From the NCBI RefSeq assembly GCF_002902625.1, contig NZ_PPRG01000050.1, forward strand, positions 1 to 62,872: 62,872 bases of DNA, in the 5' to 3' direction. This stretch comes from Staphylococcus devriesei. GTDB taxonomy: Bacteria; Bacillota; Bacilli; Staphylococcales; Staphylococcaceae. This document shows positions 54,544 to 62,872 of the stretch, piece after piece. The position numbers were made by a program, and so were the translations under genes. Numbering within the stretch: the first letter of the stretch is position 1; every line of letters begins with the position of its first letter. Under the pieces are notes generated by a model. It was not told the origin of the DNA. It was given only the letters and a program-made list of their open reading frames with translations, and searched no databases.

Positions 54544-57500
54544 TTACTTACGCATTATTTTATTTTTTAACGTGAATAATATTTCATAAATCACTGGTAC
54601 CACTATTAGAGTAAGAATAGTTGAAGATATTAATCCTCCAATTACAGTAGCAGCCATACCTTTCGAAATTAAGATTGAGCTGTCTTGTCCAAATAGTAAT
54701 GGTAGTAAAGCACCTATCGTGGCAATAGCAGTCATTAGAATTGGTCTAATACGTGTACCACCCGCTTCTAACAATGCTTCTTTCATAGTCATTCCTTGTT
54801 GCTCATTTGTAATTACCCTATCGATGAGTACGATGGCATTGGTTACTACCAGACCAATCAGCATAAGCATACCTATTAAGCTAGGAACAGAAATGGTTTC
54901 ACCCGTAATAAGTAATGCAAAGACTACCCCAATAACTGTAAATGGTAGTGAGAATAGAATAGTGAATGGCGCTAGGCCACCTCTAAATGTAATGACTAAT
55001 ACTAGATAAACAATCACGATAGCCACTAACATCGCAAACGCTAATTGATTCATCGCTTGATTAATATCATCTGTAGCGCCTCCAACTTTAACTTTTACAT
55101 TATTAGGCTTATCGATTTTATCTATTTCGTTCATTACCTTTCTTGACGTGCCACCTACATCAGAAGCAGTGACCTTGCCTGAAATCGTTGTAGCGTGGTC
55201 ACCATCTTCTTGAACTAACTTACTTGGTGTGGTAGTACGTTCAAGTTTCGCTATATCTTTTAATTTCACTGTTTCACCAGAAGGAGATTTTAATTCAATA
55301 TTATTTAATTTATCTTGAGACCAATCAGTCTGTTTATTTTGTTTTACTTTCACATCTATTTTATTACCATTTTCTTTAACTGTGGTAATCGTTTTTTCAG
55401 GTAAGTTTTCATTAAGATTTAAAGCTAATTGACTAGCAGAAATACCTTTATCTGTCGCTTTATTTTGATCAACTTTAATTTCATATTGATCATATGTTTG
55501 TGATAAATCAGATTTCACATTTGCTAATCCGTCAATAGACTTCATCTTATCTTCTATTTTAGCTACAGTACCTTTAATATCTTTAGTTGAAGGTCCTTTA
55601 ACCGTTACTTCAATAGAGTCATTTCCCATGCCTGTGCCCATGTTTTGATTCTTCCATTCACCTGGATCTTTCATCTTAGATAAATGAGAAATAACTTTAT
55701 CTGGTTCTTCATCAAAGTTAGGCGTGTTTTTATCATATTCCACCATAATCGCCATGCTATTAGTACTGCCTGTTGGGTCCGCTGGTGATGGTCCACCTAC
55801 AGAGTATTGGACTGTTTTAACTTTCCCTTTACTTTGAAGATATTGTTGTGCTTTTTCTGCATGATCGAGCACTGCTTTTTCAGTTTCGCCCGGCTTAGGC
55901 GTATAAGTGAGTGCTAAGAATTTGTCATCACCTGTTGAAATAAAGCTTGTACCTAATTTGGTAGCACCTAATCCAATACTTCCAATTAATATGACTAAAC
56001 TTATAATTAACACAATCCATTTATGGTTAAGCGACCATCCTAATACTTTACGATATCCACTACTTACTTTACCAGTGTGGTTTTCATGCTTGTCATTAGC
56101 ATGTTGCTTCGTTTTAATTCCTTTTTTAAAAAAGGTAGAAGCTAAAGCTGGCACGACGGTAATAGATACGAGAAGCGATGCTAATAAACTAAAGGTAATC
56201 GCTAACGCAAATGGTCTAAACATTTCGCCTACCGAACCTGAAACAAAGGCGAGTGGTAGGAATACAATAATAGTCACAATAGTTGAAGATAAAATAGGTT
56301 TAAATACTTCTCTCGTAGCACTTATAACTAAGGGATCGCCTTTCAGTTGTTCATGCGGATCAGATAAACGACGATATATATTTTCTACTACTACAATCGA
56401 GTCATCAATCACACGTCCAATCGCAATGGTTAATGCACCTAACGTTAAAATATTTAACGAAACATCGCTTAATTTTAATGCAATAAGTGCGATTAATATA
56501 GAAAGTGGAATTGAAACCACTGATATAGCTGTCGTTCTAATATTTCTTAGGAATAATAGTATAACGATGATAGCTACAATAGTACCTAAGGCAGCTTTTT
56601 CAACCATTGTATAAAGTGAGTCTTCAATTGGTTTCGCTGTATCCATTGTCTTAGTAGCTTTAATATCACTATTATTTTTAACAAATTCATCTATTTTCTT
56701 TTGAACGTCGCGTGCAACTTGTACTGTATTTGCATCTTGCGCTTTCATAATTTGAACGTTTACCGCATCTTTGCCGTTCGTTTTAGAAATAGATTCACGT
56801 TCGTCGCCAACGCTAACTTTAGCTAAATCACTTAAAGGAACGCTTGGTATCTCACCACTTGAAGTTTGAGTAGCTGGCTTTCTTTGAGACTGACTGCTAC
56901 TAGATGTTGAAGCTTCATCACCAGTACTGCTCATGCTTTCAGTACCACTATCGTCTCCACCAGATTGACCTTGTCCACTAATATTTAGAGGGATTTCTAA
57001 ATCTTTTAGTGCGTCTACTGATTTAAATTGCCCATCGACTACGATTGATTTTTCATTTTCTCCAAATTGGAATAGTCCAAGCGGTGTTTCACGAGTGGCT
57101 GTTTTTATGTAATTTTCAACATCGTCCGCCGTTAATCCCGCTTCATCTAACTTACTTTGTTTAAATTTCAATGTTACTTGACGTGTTGTTTGTCCGTTAA
57201 GTTGGGCGTTTTGGACGCCATCAATAGTTTGTAATTTAGGAATTAATTGGCTATTAATTTCCTTCGTTGTTGTTTTTAAATTATCATTTTTATTAGTAAA
57301 TGAATATGCAGCTATTGGAAAAGCATCCATAGAATTACGCGTTAATTCTGGTTCACTTACTCCATCTTTAAAGTCTAACTTATCAATTTCTTTTTTAAGT
57401 ACTTCTTCTGCTTTATCCATGTCTGTATCATTATTATATTCAACAGTGACGATGGATGCATTTTGTATTGATTGTGTCTTAACGCTCTCTACATAGGCTA

Positions 57501-57726
57501 AAGAACGGACTTGATTATCAATTTTCGAACTAATTTCATCTTGGGTCGTTTGAGGCGTAGCCCCGGGCATTGTAGTTTGAACAGAAATTACAGGATTCTC
57601 TACATCTGGTAATAATTCAAGTTTTAACTTTGCGCCTGAATATACGCCCCCTAAAATAACCAACACTATCATCAAAAAGATAGCAAACTTATTACCAAGA
57701 GAAAACTGTAGCATTTTTTTGATCAT
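54544..57726 (-). CDS. RND-family efflux transporter permease (SwrC/AcrB-like)
   Basis: 1060-residue HAE1-type RND exporter: a first membrane helix (about 10-30), a large outer domain, helices 2-6 (about 375-530) with the proton-relay motif GRVIDDSIVVVENIYRR near 437, a second outer domain and helices 7-12. Residues about 250-290 are a Gly/Ser/Thr/Gln-rich low-complexity linker. No membrane-fusion or outer-membrane partner is adjacent, as usual in Gram-positives; the closest characterised type is Bacillus SwrC (surfactin self-resistance). It probably exports amphipathic compounds or lipids; the substrate is unknown. Start ATG 57726. Confidence 0.85.
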   Translation of the reverse strand: MIKKMLQFSLGNKFAIFLMIVLVILGGVYSGAKLKLELLPDVENPVISVQTTMPGATPQTTQDEISSKIDNQVRSLAYVESVKTQSIQNASIVTVEYNNDTDMDKAEEVLKKEIDKLDFKDGVSEPELTRNSMDAFPIAAYSFTNKNDNLKTTTKEINSQLIPKLQTIDGVQNAQLNGQTTRQVTLKFKQSKLDEAGLTADDVENYIKTATRETPLGLFQFGENEKSIVVDGQFKSVDALKDLEIPLNISGQGQSGGDDSGTESMSSTGDEASTSSSSQSQRKPATQTSSGEIPSVPLSDLAKVSVGDERESISKTNGKDAVNVQIMKAQDANTVQVARDVQKKIDEFVKNNSDIKATKTMDTAKPIEDSLYTMVEKAALGTIVAIIVILLFLRNIRTTAISVVSIPLSILIALIALKLSDVSLNILTLGALTIAIGRVIDDSIVVVENIYRRLSDPHEQLKGDPLVISATREVFKPILSSTIVTIIVFLPLAFVSGSVGEMFRPFALAITFSLLASLLVSITVVPALASTFFKKGIKTKQHANDKHENHTGKVSSGYRKVLGWSLNHKWIVLIISLVILIGSIGLGATKLGTSFISTGDDKFLALTYTPKPGETEKAVLDHAEKAQQYLQSKGKVKTVQYSVGGPSPADPTGSTNSMAIMVEYDKNTPNFDEEPDKVISHLSKMKDPGEWKNQNMGTGMGNDSIEVTVKGPSTKDIKGTVAKIEDKMKSIDGLANVKSDLSQTYDQYEIKVDQNKATDKGISASQLALNLNENLPEKTITTVKENGNKIDVKVKQNKQTDWSQDKLNNIELKSPSGETVKLKDIAKLERTTTPSKLVQEDGDHATTISGKVTASDVGGTSRKVMNEIDKIDKPNNVKVKVGGATDDINQAMNQLAFAMLVAIVIVYLVLVITFRGGLAPFTILFSLPFTVIGVVFALLITGETISVPSLIGMLMLIGLVVTNAIVLIDRVITNEQQGMTMKEALLEAGGTRIRPILMTAIATIGALLPLLFGQDSSILISKGMAATVIGGLISSTILTLIVVPVIYEILFTLKNKIMRK

Positions 57727-57879
57727 TCCTTCACTTCCTTTAACTCAAATTATCAATCGCTATATTACTTTTATTGCCCACTATTTTGTCTCAAACAATA
57801 TGTTGTGTGTTTCTAAAAAAACTGAACGCTACAATAATTGTAGAATCGTTCAGATTATAAGGCTTATTTATAAATTTCT

Positions 57880-59139
57880 CTATTTGCGTTTCAACTTACG
57901 AGAAATTTTAATTTTAGCTTTAGTTAAGCGTGGTTTAACTTGTTCGATTAATTGATAAAGCGGTTGATTTAATACGTAATCAAATTCACCAATTTTCTCG
58001 CTTAAGTAAGTCCCCCATACTTTTTTAAATGCCCATAGACCATAATGCTCAGTACCTTTTTCAGGATTATTATCTGTACCACCAAAGTCATATGATGTGG
58101 CACCATGCTCACGTGCATATTTCATCATTGCAAATTGCATATGATGGTTAGGTAGGAAGTTACGATACTCATTTGAAGATGCTCCATATAAATAATATGA
58201 TTTTTTACCAGCAAACATGAGTAAAGCACCTGATAAATAAACACCTTCTGGATGTTTTTCTTCTAAGGTAACCATTTCCTCTTTCAATTCACTTGTTTTA
58301 GAAATTTTATTCTCTAAATCTTTTAGTTTGTTAGCTGTTTTCTTATCATTTTTCTTTTCAAGTTTCTCTTGTAATTGCGTTTTTTCTTGTTGTTGTTCTT
58401 CAAGTTCTTGATTTAATTGTTTTAATACAGGTTTTGGTTCTAATTTAACTAAGAAGAGTTCAGCGTCACCATCTTCATGAAGGGCATCATAAATATTTTC
58501 AAAGTAACTTATATCTCTTGTTAAGAAACCATCTCGTTCACCTGTAATTTTCATTAATTCTGCAAAAGTTTTTAGTCCTTCTCTATTTGAACGTTCTACT
58601 TTTGTACCGCGTTTAAGCGCTAATCTCACTTTAGAACGATTACGGCGTTCATAGCTTTCAAAGATTTCATCATCTGTTTTGTCAATTGGTGTAATCATTG
58701 TCATACGTGGCTGAATATAATCTTTAGACAGGCCTTCTTTAAACCCTTTATGTTTAAACCCTAGCGCTTTAAGGTTTTTAAGTGCTTCAATTCCTTTATC
58801 CACTTCAACATCTGGATCAATTTTAATAGCATATGCTTTTTCTGCTTTAGCAACTTTTTTAGTTTCTTCTAATAGCTTGTCTAGTGCAGCTTTATTACTA
58901 TAATCTGTTACAAATCCACGAGATACATAGCATAACGTAAATGGTAACTTAGGTACTTTTTTAAATAATAATTGAGCTACACCTTTAATTTCACCATTTT
59001 CTCCAACTGCGACGCGCTTTGAATACCATCCAGTTAAGCGTTTTGTTTCTGCCCATTTTGTCAGCTGCAGTAAATCGCCATTCGGATGAGTTTTTACAAA
59101 TGCATCATGTTCTTGATTAGTGATATTCATCTTTTCCAT
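57880..59139 (-). CDS. femX: Lipid II:glycine glycyltransferase FemX (FmhB)
   Basis: 419-residue Fem-family peptidyltransferase, starting MEKMNITNQEHDAFVKTHPNGDL. It has two GNAT-like subdomains and a coiled-coil arm (about 245-305, rich in Lys, Glu and Gln) that binds tRNA. It adds the first Gly of the pentaglycine bridge to lipid II from Gly-tRNA and is essential in S. aureus. The ATG at 59139 has AAAGGAG upstream; the frame extends 26 codons further but without a ribosome site. Confidence 0.95.
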   Translation of the reverse strand: MEKMNITNQEHDAFVKTHPNGDLLQLTKWAETKRLTGWYSKRVAVGENGEIKGVAQLLFKKVPKLPFTLCYVSRGFVTDYSNKAALDKLLEETKKVAKAEKAYAIKIDPDVEVDKGIEALKNLKALGFKHKGFKEGLSKDYIQPRMTMITPIDKTDDEIFESYERRNRSKVRLALKRGTKVERSNREGLKTFAELMKITGERDGFLTRDISYFENIYDALHEDGDAELFLVKLEPKPVLKQLNQELEEQQQEKTQLQEKLEKKNDKKTANKLKDLENKISKTSELKEEMVTLEEKHPEGVYLSGALLMFAGKKSYYLYGASSNEYRNFLPNHHMQFAMMKYAREHGATSYDFGGTDNNPEKGTEHYGLWAFKKVWGTYLSEKIGEFDYVLNQPLYQLIEQVKPRLTKAKIKISRKLKRK

Positions 59140-59321
59140 GCTATAAAAAAACTCCTTTATCTTTACATTAATTACAATTATACAATCTACCTGAGTAGGT
59201 GTCGACAAACACGACACGTAAGTTCAAATTCCTTTAATATATATGCAAATTTGTTATACTTAATGGTCTTAATAAAAATCGTAATTCACATTTTCATTTT
59301 ATTTAAAAGAGGTTTTTATTC

Positions 59322-59573
59322 TTGAGAAATATTATTCTAGCTATATTTATCATATGCAATTTAATCGCTATCATCTTAACGCTTAGCCAACCACTTACTA
59401 TCGCCTTTTTTAGTTTGCGAGTTATGTTTGTCGCGTTGAGCTTCGCATTAACAATCTTCTTCCTTCTATTAAAAACGACTAGACTGTCAACAATATTAAG
59501 CTTCATCTCCTTAGCCCTAGTTATTATTCACATTGCTTTAATAGCCCATAGCACATACGTATACCTCTACTAA
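59322..59573 (+). CDS. Small membrane protein of unknown function
   Basis: 83 residues with three hydrophobic segments (about 3-20, 24-47, 55-80). The start is a TTG at 59322 with AAGAGG 9 bases before. It lies between femX (divergent) and the VOC gene (convergent, 3 bases from its stop). There is no recognisable family; the even hydrophobic pattern and good ribosome site argue for a real gene. Confidence 0.6.
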   Translation: MRNIILAIFIICNLIAIILTLSQPLTIAFFSLRVMFVALSFALTIFFLLLKTTRLSTILSFISLALVIIHIALIAHSTYVYLY

Positions 59574-59576
59574 TTA

Positions 59577-60338
59577 TTACTCTTCAGGTTCGAAGCGATA
59601 CTTTGCCCCTTTTATATTGATTGAATAAGGGGCAGTGGCTTCCTTATCTTTGAAGATAACAGTACGATATCCAGAATGTTGACCATCTTGTATGCGGTAT
59701 ATGATGTTATCATCGGTTAATCGTAAATCTGTATAATTGTCTCCCTCATCAATAATGCTCATTTTAAACCAAGTTTGCCATTTAGCTAATGTCTTAGCAC
59801 GTTTCGAACTATCAATAATAACCTTATCGATTTTAAATTGCTTTTGGAAAAGAGGTTCCAATTTTTTATTGCGTTATATTTCACTGTCTTCCCATTGAAT
59901 AAAGAATGGTGGTTTAACCATATAATCTGGATCAGCAATGTATAATAATTTCCATTTAACTTTATCACCTTTTTTGTTTTCTCGATGCATTTCAACTGGG
60001 CCAATGGTCTCCACGTGGTGCTCTTCTAGTGATTGTTTAATCGCTTCAATATCAGATGTTCTAAATGCCATTGTTTTAAAACCTTGTTTAAAGTTATCTT
60101 GCACAATTTTAGTTGCGAAAGCGACACGGCCCTCTTCAGTTTTTGCCTCTTTCTTTAATTTTTCACTATCTTCTACATCTAATAATTCTATATAATTTTC
60201 ATTTATAAAAGATAAACGATTAAACGTCCCGAATTTATGATGTTTTCCTCCAGAAGATAATTTTAAAATCTCCCCAGGATATTTAAAATTCTTAAGGTTA
60301 TCTACGTAGTGAATAATATGATCAAATCTTAATTCCAT
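59577..60338 (-). pseudogene. VOC-family (glyoxalase-like) protein, interrupted by an in-frame TAA
   Basis: One continuous frame of 254 codons broken at codon 155 (59874-59876). The first part, ELRFDHIIHYVDNL onwards, is a glyoxalase_3-like VOC domain ending FFIQWEDSEI. After the stop come RNKK and then EPLFQKQFKIDKVIIDSS, continuing to GAKYRFEPEE. S. aureus has a single uninterrupted protein of about this length with FFIQWEES and FQKQF in one chain, from memory. The frame is the same on both sides, so this is a nonsense change rather than a frameshift. The second piece has only a weak TTG start (59861) and no ribosome site. The first piece alone may or may not fold. Confidence 0.8.
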
Positions 60339-60425
60339 TAATAATAAACCCCTTCTTATATATATATTTCTACTTATCTATATCTTATCAAACCTCTTAC
60401 TAGATTATTCAATTGAATTCTACTA

Positions 60426-60490
60426 TTGCATTTTAGCCGTATAAGTCATATACTAATTTTTGTCATCAAAACTAGTTAGCAAAGCTAACT
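60426..60490 (+). promoter_or_regulatory. marR promoter and candidate MarR operator
   Basis: -35 TTGCAT (60426-60431), exactly 17 bases, -10 TATACT (60449-60454). Just after the expected start lies the palindrome AGTTAGC-AAA-GCTAACT (60474-60490), placed to block transcription. Autoregulation by the MarR protein is the likely meaning. Confidence 0.68.
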
Positions 60491-60509
60491 TTTAATGAGG
60501 AGTTACTTT

Positions 60510-60944
60510 ATGCTTACAAATGAATTTTTTAATAGTTTTATTGGAATTTATCGTCCCTACATTAAACGCACACAATTTATATTAGATAAATTTGAACTTC
60601 ATCCTGGCCAATGGTTAGTACTAAGAGATATCGCAAATACTGGCCCTACAACTTTAGTACATATTTCTAAACGTCGATTTATTGAAAAGCCTACTGCCCG
60701 TAAAATTATTAAAATTTTAGCTGAAAAAGACCTTTTAGTTATAACTCCTGGTCAAGATAAACGTGAAAAGCTTTTAACTTTATCTGACAAAGGACAAAAA
60801 TTATTTGAAGATGTTAACCAACACATTATTCCTGTGCAAAAAGCACTTATTGAAAATTCTGGTCTTACGATGAAGGAATTAGAAAATGTGATTTCTACCA
60901 TGAATAAACTTCATCATACGTTGGCTAAGGAGGAAGATGAATGA
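60510..60944 (+). CDS. MarR-family transcriptional regulator
   Basis: 144 residues with a winged helix: GQWLVLRDIANTGPTTLVHISKRRFIEKPTARKIIKILAEKDLL (about 31-74) and wing TPGQDKREKLLTLSDKG. The ATG at 60510 has GAGGAG 6 bases before; the frame extends 5 codons back. It overlaps the MFS gene by 4 bases (ATGA), so the pair forms a repressor-pump operon with a palindromic operator in front. The inducer is unknown. Confidence 0.86.
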   Translation: MLTNEFFNSFIGIYRPYIKRTQFILDKFELHPGQWLVLRDIANTGPTTLVHISKRRFIEKPTARKIIKILAEKDLLVITPGQDKREKLLTLSDKGQKLFEDVNQHIIPVQKALIENSGLTMKELENVISTMNKLHHTLAKEEDE

Positions 60945-62143
60945 ATCAAACGGAAAATTTAAAACAACCTATATTTACCAAGAGTTTTACAGTTAACTTT
61001 ACTATAAACTTCTTTGTTTATTTATGTATGTATTTATTACTTGTTATTATTGCCGATTATAGTAAAACGGCTTTCCATGCTTCGGATAGTTTAGCTGGTT
61101 TAGTAGTTGGCTTATTTATTGTGGGTTCGTTGCTCGGTCGTTTTGGGACGGGGAAATACGTTAATAAGTTTGGCCCTAAGAAAATTCTTATCGCTGGTCT
61201 TATCTTTTTAATTATTACTCAATTACTTTATTTTATACCTGGATCAGTTACGTTCTTAATGGTTATACGATTACTAAATGGTATAGCTACTGCAATTGCT
61301 ACTACAGCTACTGGAACTATTGCAGCACATGTCACACCCGTAGAACGTAAAAGTGAAGGAATAAGCTTATTCTCTTTAAGTTTAGTTTTAGGCACTGCTA
61401 TTGGTCCGTTCTTTGGTATTCTGCTATTGAAATCTTTTTCAATCAATTTACTGTTTATCATCTGTGTCATATTAGGAATTCTAAGTTTAATTATTTCTTT
61501 ATTTATAAATATAGATTTTAACCCTTCTACTAATAAAACTGATGAAAAAGTAGCAAAAGCTTCTGGATTTAATATTCATAGCTTTATTGCAAAAGAAGCT
61601 GTACCTGTAGCTATCGTAATGATGATTATTGGTTTAAATTATGCTTCAATTTTAACGTTTTTAAAATCTTTTGCAGAACAACGTGATTTAGTAGAGGCAT
61701 CAAGTTATTTCTTTATTTGTTATGCTGTGGCTTCACTAATCACTCGTCCTATCGCAGGCCGTCTTATTGATGCACGTAGTGAAAATGTGGTCGTTTATCC
61801 CGCATTTATTGCCTTAATCATTACATTTATTTTACTTGTCTTGAGTCACAGTAGCTGGATATTACTACTTTCAGGTGTCTTCTTAGGTATAGGATATGGT
61901 AATTTATCTTCTTCTATGCAAGCTATTGCAATTAAAGTCTCACCATCTAGTAAATACGGTATTGCGACCTCCACATACTTTATCGGCCTTGATATAGGTA
62001 TTGGCTTTGGCCCTTCTCTACTAGGTTTATTTACTGGTATGATTTCATACACACAAGTATATTTAATTATGGCTATTGTAGCAGCCTTATGTACATTGCT
62101 ATATTTCTTAATACATGGGCGTAAAGTACAACCGAACACATAA
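60941..62143 (+). CDS. MFS transporter, drug-efflux type
   Basis: 400-residue major facilitator with 12 hydrophobic segments, the motif-A-like loop GRFGTGKYVNKFGPKK near residue 66, and motif-C-like TGTIAAHVTPVERKSEG near 122 with LGTAIGPFFG near 150. It is translationally coupled to the marR gene, suggesting inducible efflux of a small hydrophobic compound. It is similar to the YwoG/YfcJ branch by eye; the substrate is unknown. Confidence 0.84.
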   Translation: MNQTENLKQPIFTKSFTVNFTINFFVYLCMYLLLVIIADYSKTAFHASDSLAGLVVGLFIVGSLLGRFGTGKYVNKFGPKKILIAGLIFLIITQLLYFIPGSVTFLMVIRLLNGIATAIATTATGTIAAHVTPVERKSEGISLFSLSLVLGTAIGPFFGILLLKSFSINLLFIICVILGILSLIISLFINIDFNPSTNKTDEKVAKASGFNIHSFIAKEAVPVAIVMMIIGLNYASILTFLKSFAEQRDLVEASSYFFICYAVASLITRPIAGRLIDARSENVVVYPAFIALIITFILLVLSHSSWILLLSGVFLGIGYGNLSSSMQAIAIKVSPSSKYGIATSTYFIGLDIGIGFGPSLLGLFTGMISYTQVYLIMAIVAALCTLLYFLIHGRKVQPNT

Positions 62144-62179
62144 TAAGTTAAATAAAATAAAATATAGGTATATAAAAGC

Positions 62180-62226
62180 AGGCTTAGAGACAATTCGTAA
62201 TTGAATCATCTCTAAGCCTATATTTT
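62180..62226. terminator. Bidirectional terminator between the MFS gene and sarV
   Basis: Perfect 11-bp stem AGGCTTAGAGA/TCTCTAAGCCT (62180-62190 with 62209-62219), with ATATTTT on the plus side and TATATT on the other, between convergent genes. Confidence 0.8.
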
Positions 62227-62261
62227 GAAATAAATCTTTCAAATTACTCATTTATTTCGTA

Positions 62262-62612
62262 TTAATTCGCAATACTAATTGCTTCAATTTCACTTTTCAT
62301 TTTATCTAATAATTGTTTTTGTGCGACATTGTAGAAGTAAAATACTTGACGTTCATCAGTTTCAGAACGTATTTTTGAAATCAATTCTTTTTTATAAATT
62401 TTACGGATGATAACATCGATTTTACTTGTATCCCATAACATTTCAAAATGTAATGTATCACGTAATTCTTTACCACTGATTTTCTTGCCTTCATAAACTT
62501 TGAATAGAACTACAAATTCTTCAATAGAAATTTTGTAAGATGATTTTAACCAGTGTTTCAATTGACTTAATTCTCTTTCAGCTTCAATAAATCTTTGTAC
62601 TTTATTATCCAT
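62262..62612 (-). CDS. sarV: SarA-family regulator SarV
   Basis: 116-residue single-domain SarA-family winged-helix protein: [20 protein letters not shown] at the N-terminus, [32 protein letters not shown] (about 48-79) and the SarA-family wing [13 protein letters not shown] near 82. It is almost identical over this core to S. aureus SarV as I remember it, a regulator of autolysis and cell-wall genes repressed by SarA and MgrA. GGAGGG precedes the ATG at 62612. Confidence 0.92.
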   Translation of the reverse strand: MDNKVQRFIEAERELSQLKHWLKSSYKISIEEFVVLFKVYEGKKISGKELRDTLHFEMLWDTSKIDVIIRKIYKKELISKIRSETDERQVFYFYNVAQKQLLDKMKSEIEAISIAN

Positions 62613-62853
62613 AATATTAACCCTCCAATGTTGATTCTTAGATGTAGTATTTGATTTATACGTTAAAATTACTTAATGAAATTATATAACAGAAGCACAA
62701 TTTAATCTATTAAAAAATTTTATTTTATCTCAGATTATTATTTAATCTGCCTCATTATTTTCATAAAATGGCCTCCTTTTATATATTCGTATACTTAAAC
62801 CATAGTTTTTACCAAGAAATTTAGGCTTAATGAATTAATATCTACCTTATAAT
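62613..62853. other. Intergenic region upstream of sarV
   Basis: About 240 bases of AT-rich sequence with no open reading frame supported by a ribosome site. It should hold the sarV promoter and, beyond it, the molybdopterin genes found here in S. aureus (from memory); the contig ends first. Confidence 0.5.
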
Positions 62854-62872
62854 CTGTCTCTTATACACATCT
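62854..62872. other. Nextera/Tn5 mosaic-end adapter remnant
   Basis: CTGTCTCTTATACACATCT is the reverse complement of the 19 bases at the other end of the window: an untrimmed Nextera adapter. Confidence 0.97.

Noticed and set aside
55907-56614. Plus-strand open frame of 235 codons opposite the RND gene
   Set aside because: Antisense shadow of a conserved coding region; its composition mirrors the other strand and there is no ribosome site.

Overview
The window looks like a chromosomal contig from a coagulase-negative Staphylococcus. It is AT-rich. It carries the staphyloferrin A locus, the asp23/amaP locus, a tagatose-6-phosphate lac operon, the S10-spc-alpha ribosomal cluster, femX and sarV, and many products closely resemble Staphylococcus aureus proteins as I remember them. 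The species cannot be fixed by eye; the epidermidis/haemolyticus/hominis group is my best guess. Both ends are untrimmed 19-bp Nextera (Tn5 mosaic-end) adapter copies, so the window is one complete short-read contig and its edges are not biological.

Layout. (1) 0-9.4 kb, iron: htsABC (staphyloferrin A uptake) and the divergent sfaABC/sfaD biosynthesis-export genes, each under a recognisable Fur box. (2) 9.6-12.8 kb, envelope and stress: asp23, a small membrane protein and amaP behind a SigB-type promoter, then a betaine transporter. (3) 12.9-17.2 kb: three oxidoreductases and a damaged lipoprotein hydrolase. (4) 17.7-25.1 kb: lacR-lacABCDFEG, with a strong lacA promoter and a cre-like site. 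(5) 25.4-45.1 kb: a sirtuin, then rpsI-rplM-truA-ecfT-ecfA2-ecfA1 and the rpsJ-to-rplQ super-operon in canonical order, with structured leaders before rpsJ and rplM. (6) 45.5-62.6 kb: purine permease pbuG, topB (interrupted), acetyltransferase, glcU-gdh, an AEC transporter, an RND exporter, femX, an interrupted VOC gene, a marR-MFS pair and sarV.

How the genes work together. Iron starvation would relieve Fur at two operators and so switch on synthesis, export and re-import of staphyloferrin A; no ATPase is encoded with htsABC, so one must be supplied in trans. Lactose enters by LacE/LacF phosphotransfer, is cut by LacG, and galactose-6-phosphate is broken down by LacAB, LacC and LacD under LacR and probably CcpA.

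Most of the window is ordinary core genome and I found no clearly new multi-gene system. The points most worth following are three lesions (in-frame TAA in topB, in-frame TAA in the VOC gene, a one-base frameshift in the signal peptide of the lipoprotein hydrolase), a structured intergenic element near 17.5 kb, two interleaved (mutually exclusive or pseudoknot-forming) stems after rplQ, and a probable PurR box pair before pbuG that also looks like the topB terminator. All comparisons with S. aureus proteins are from memory, not from a search.
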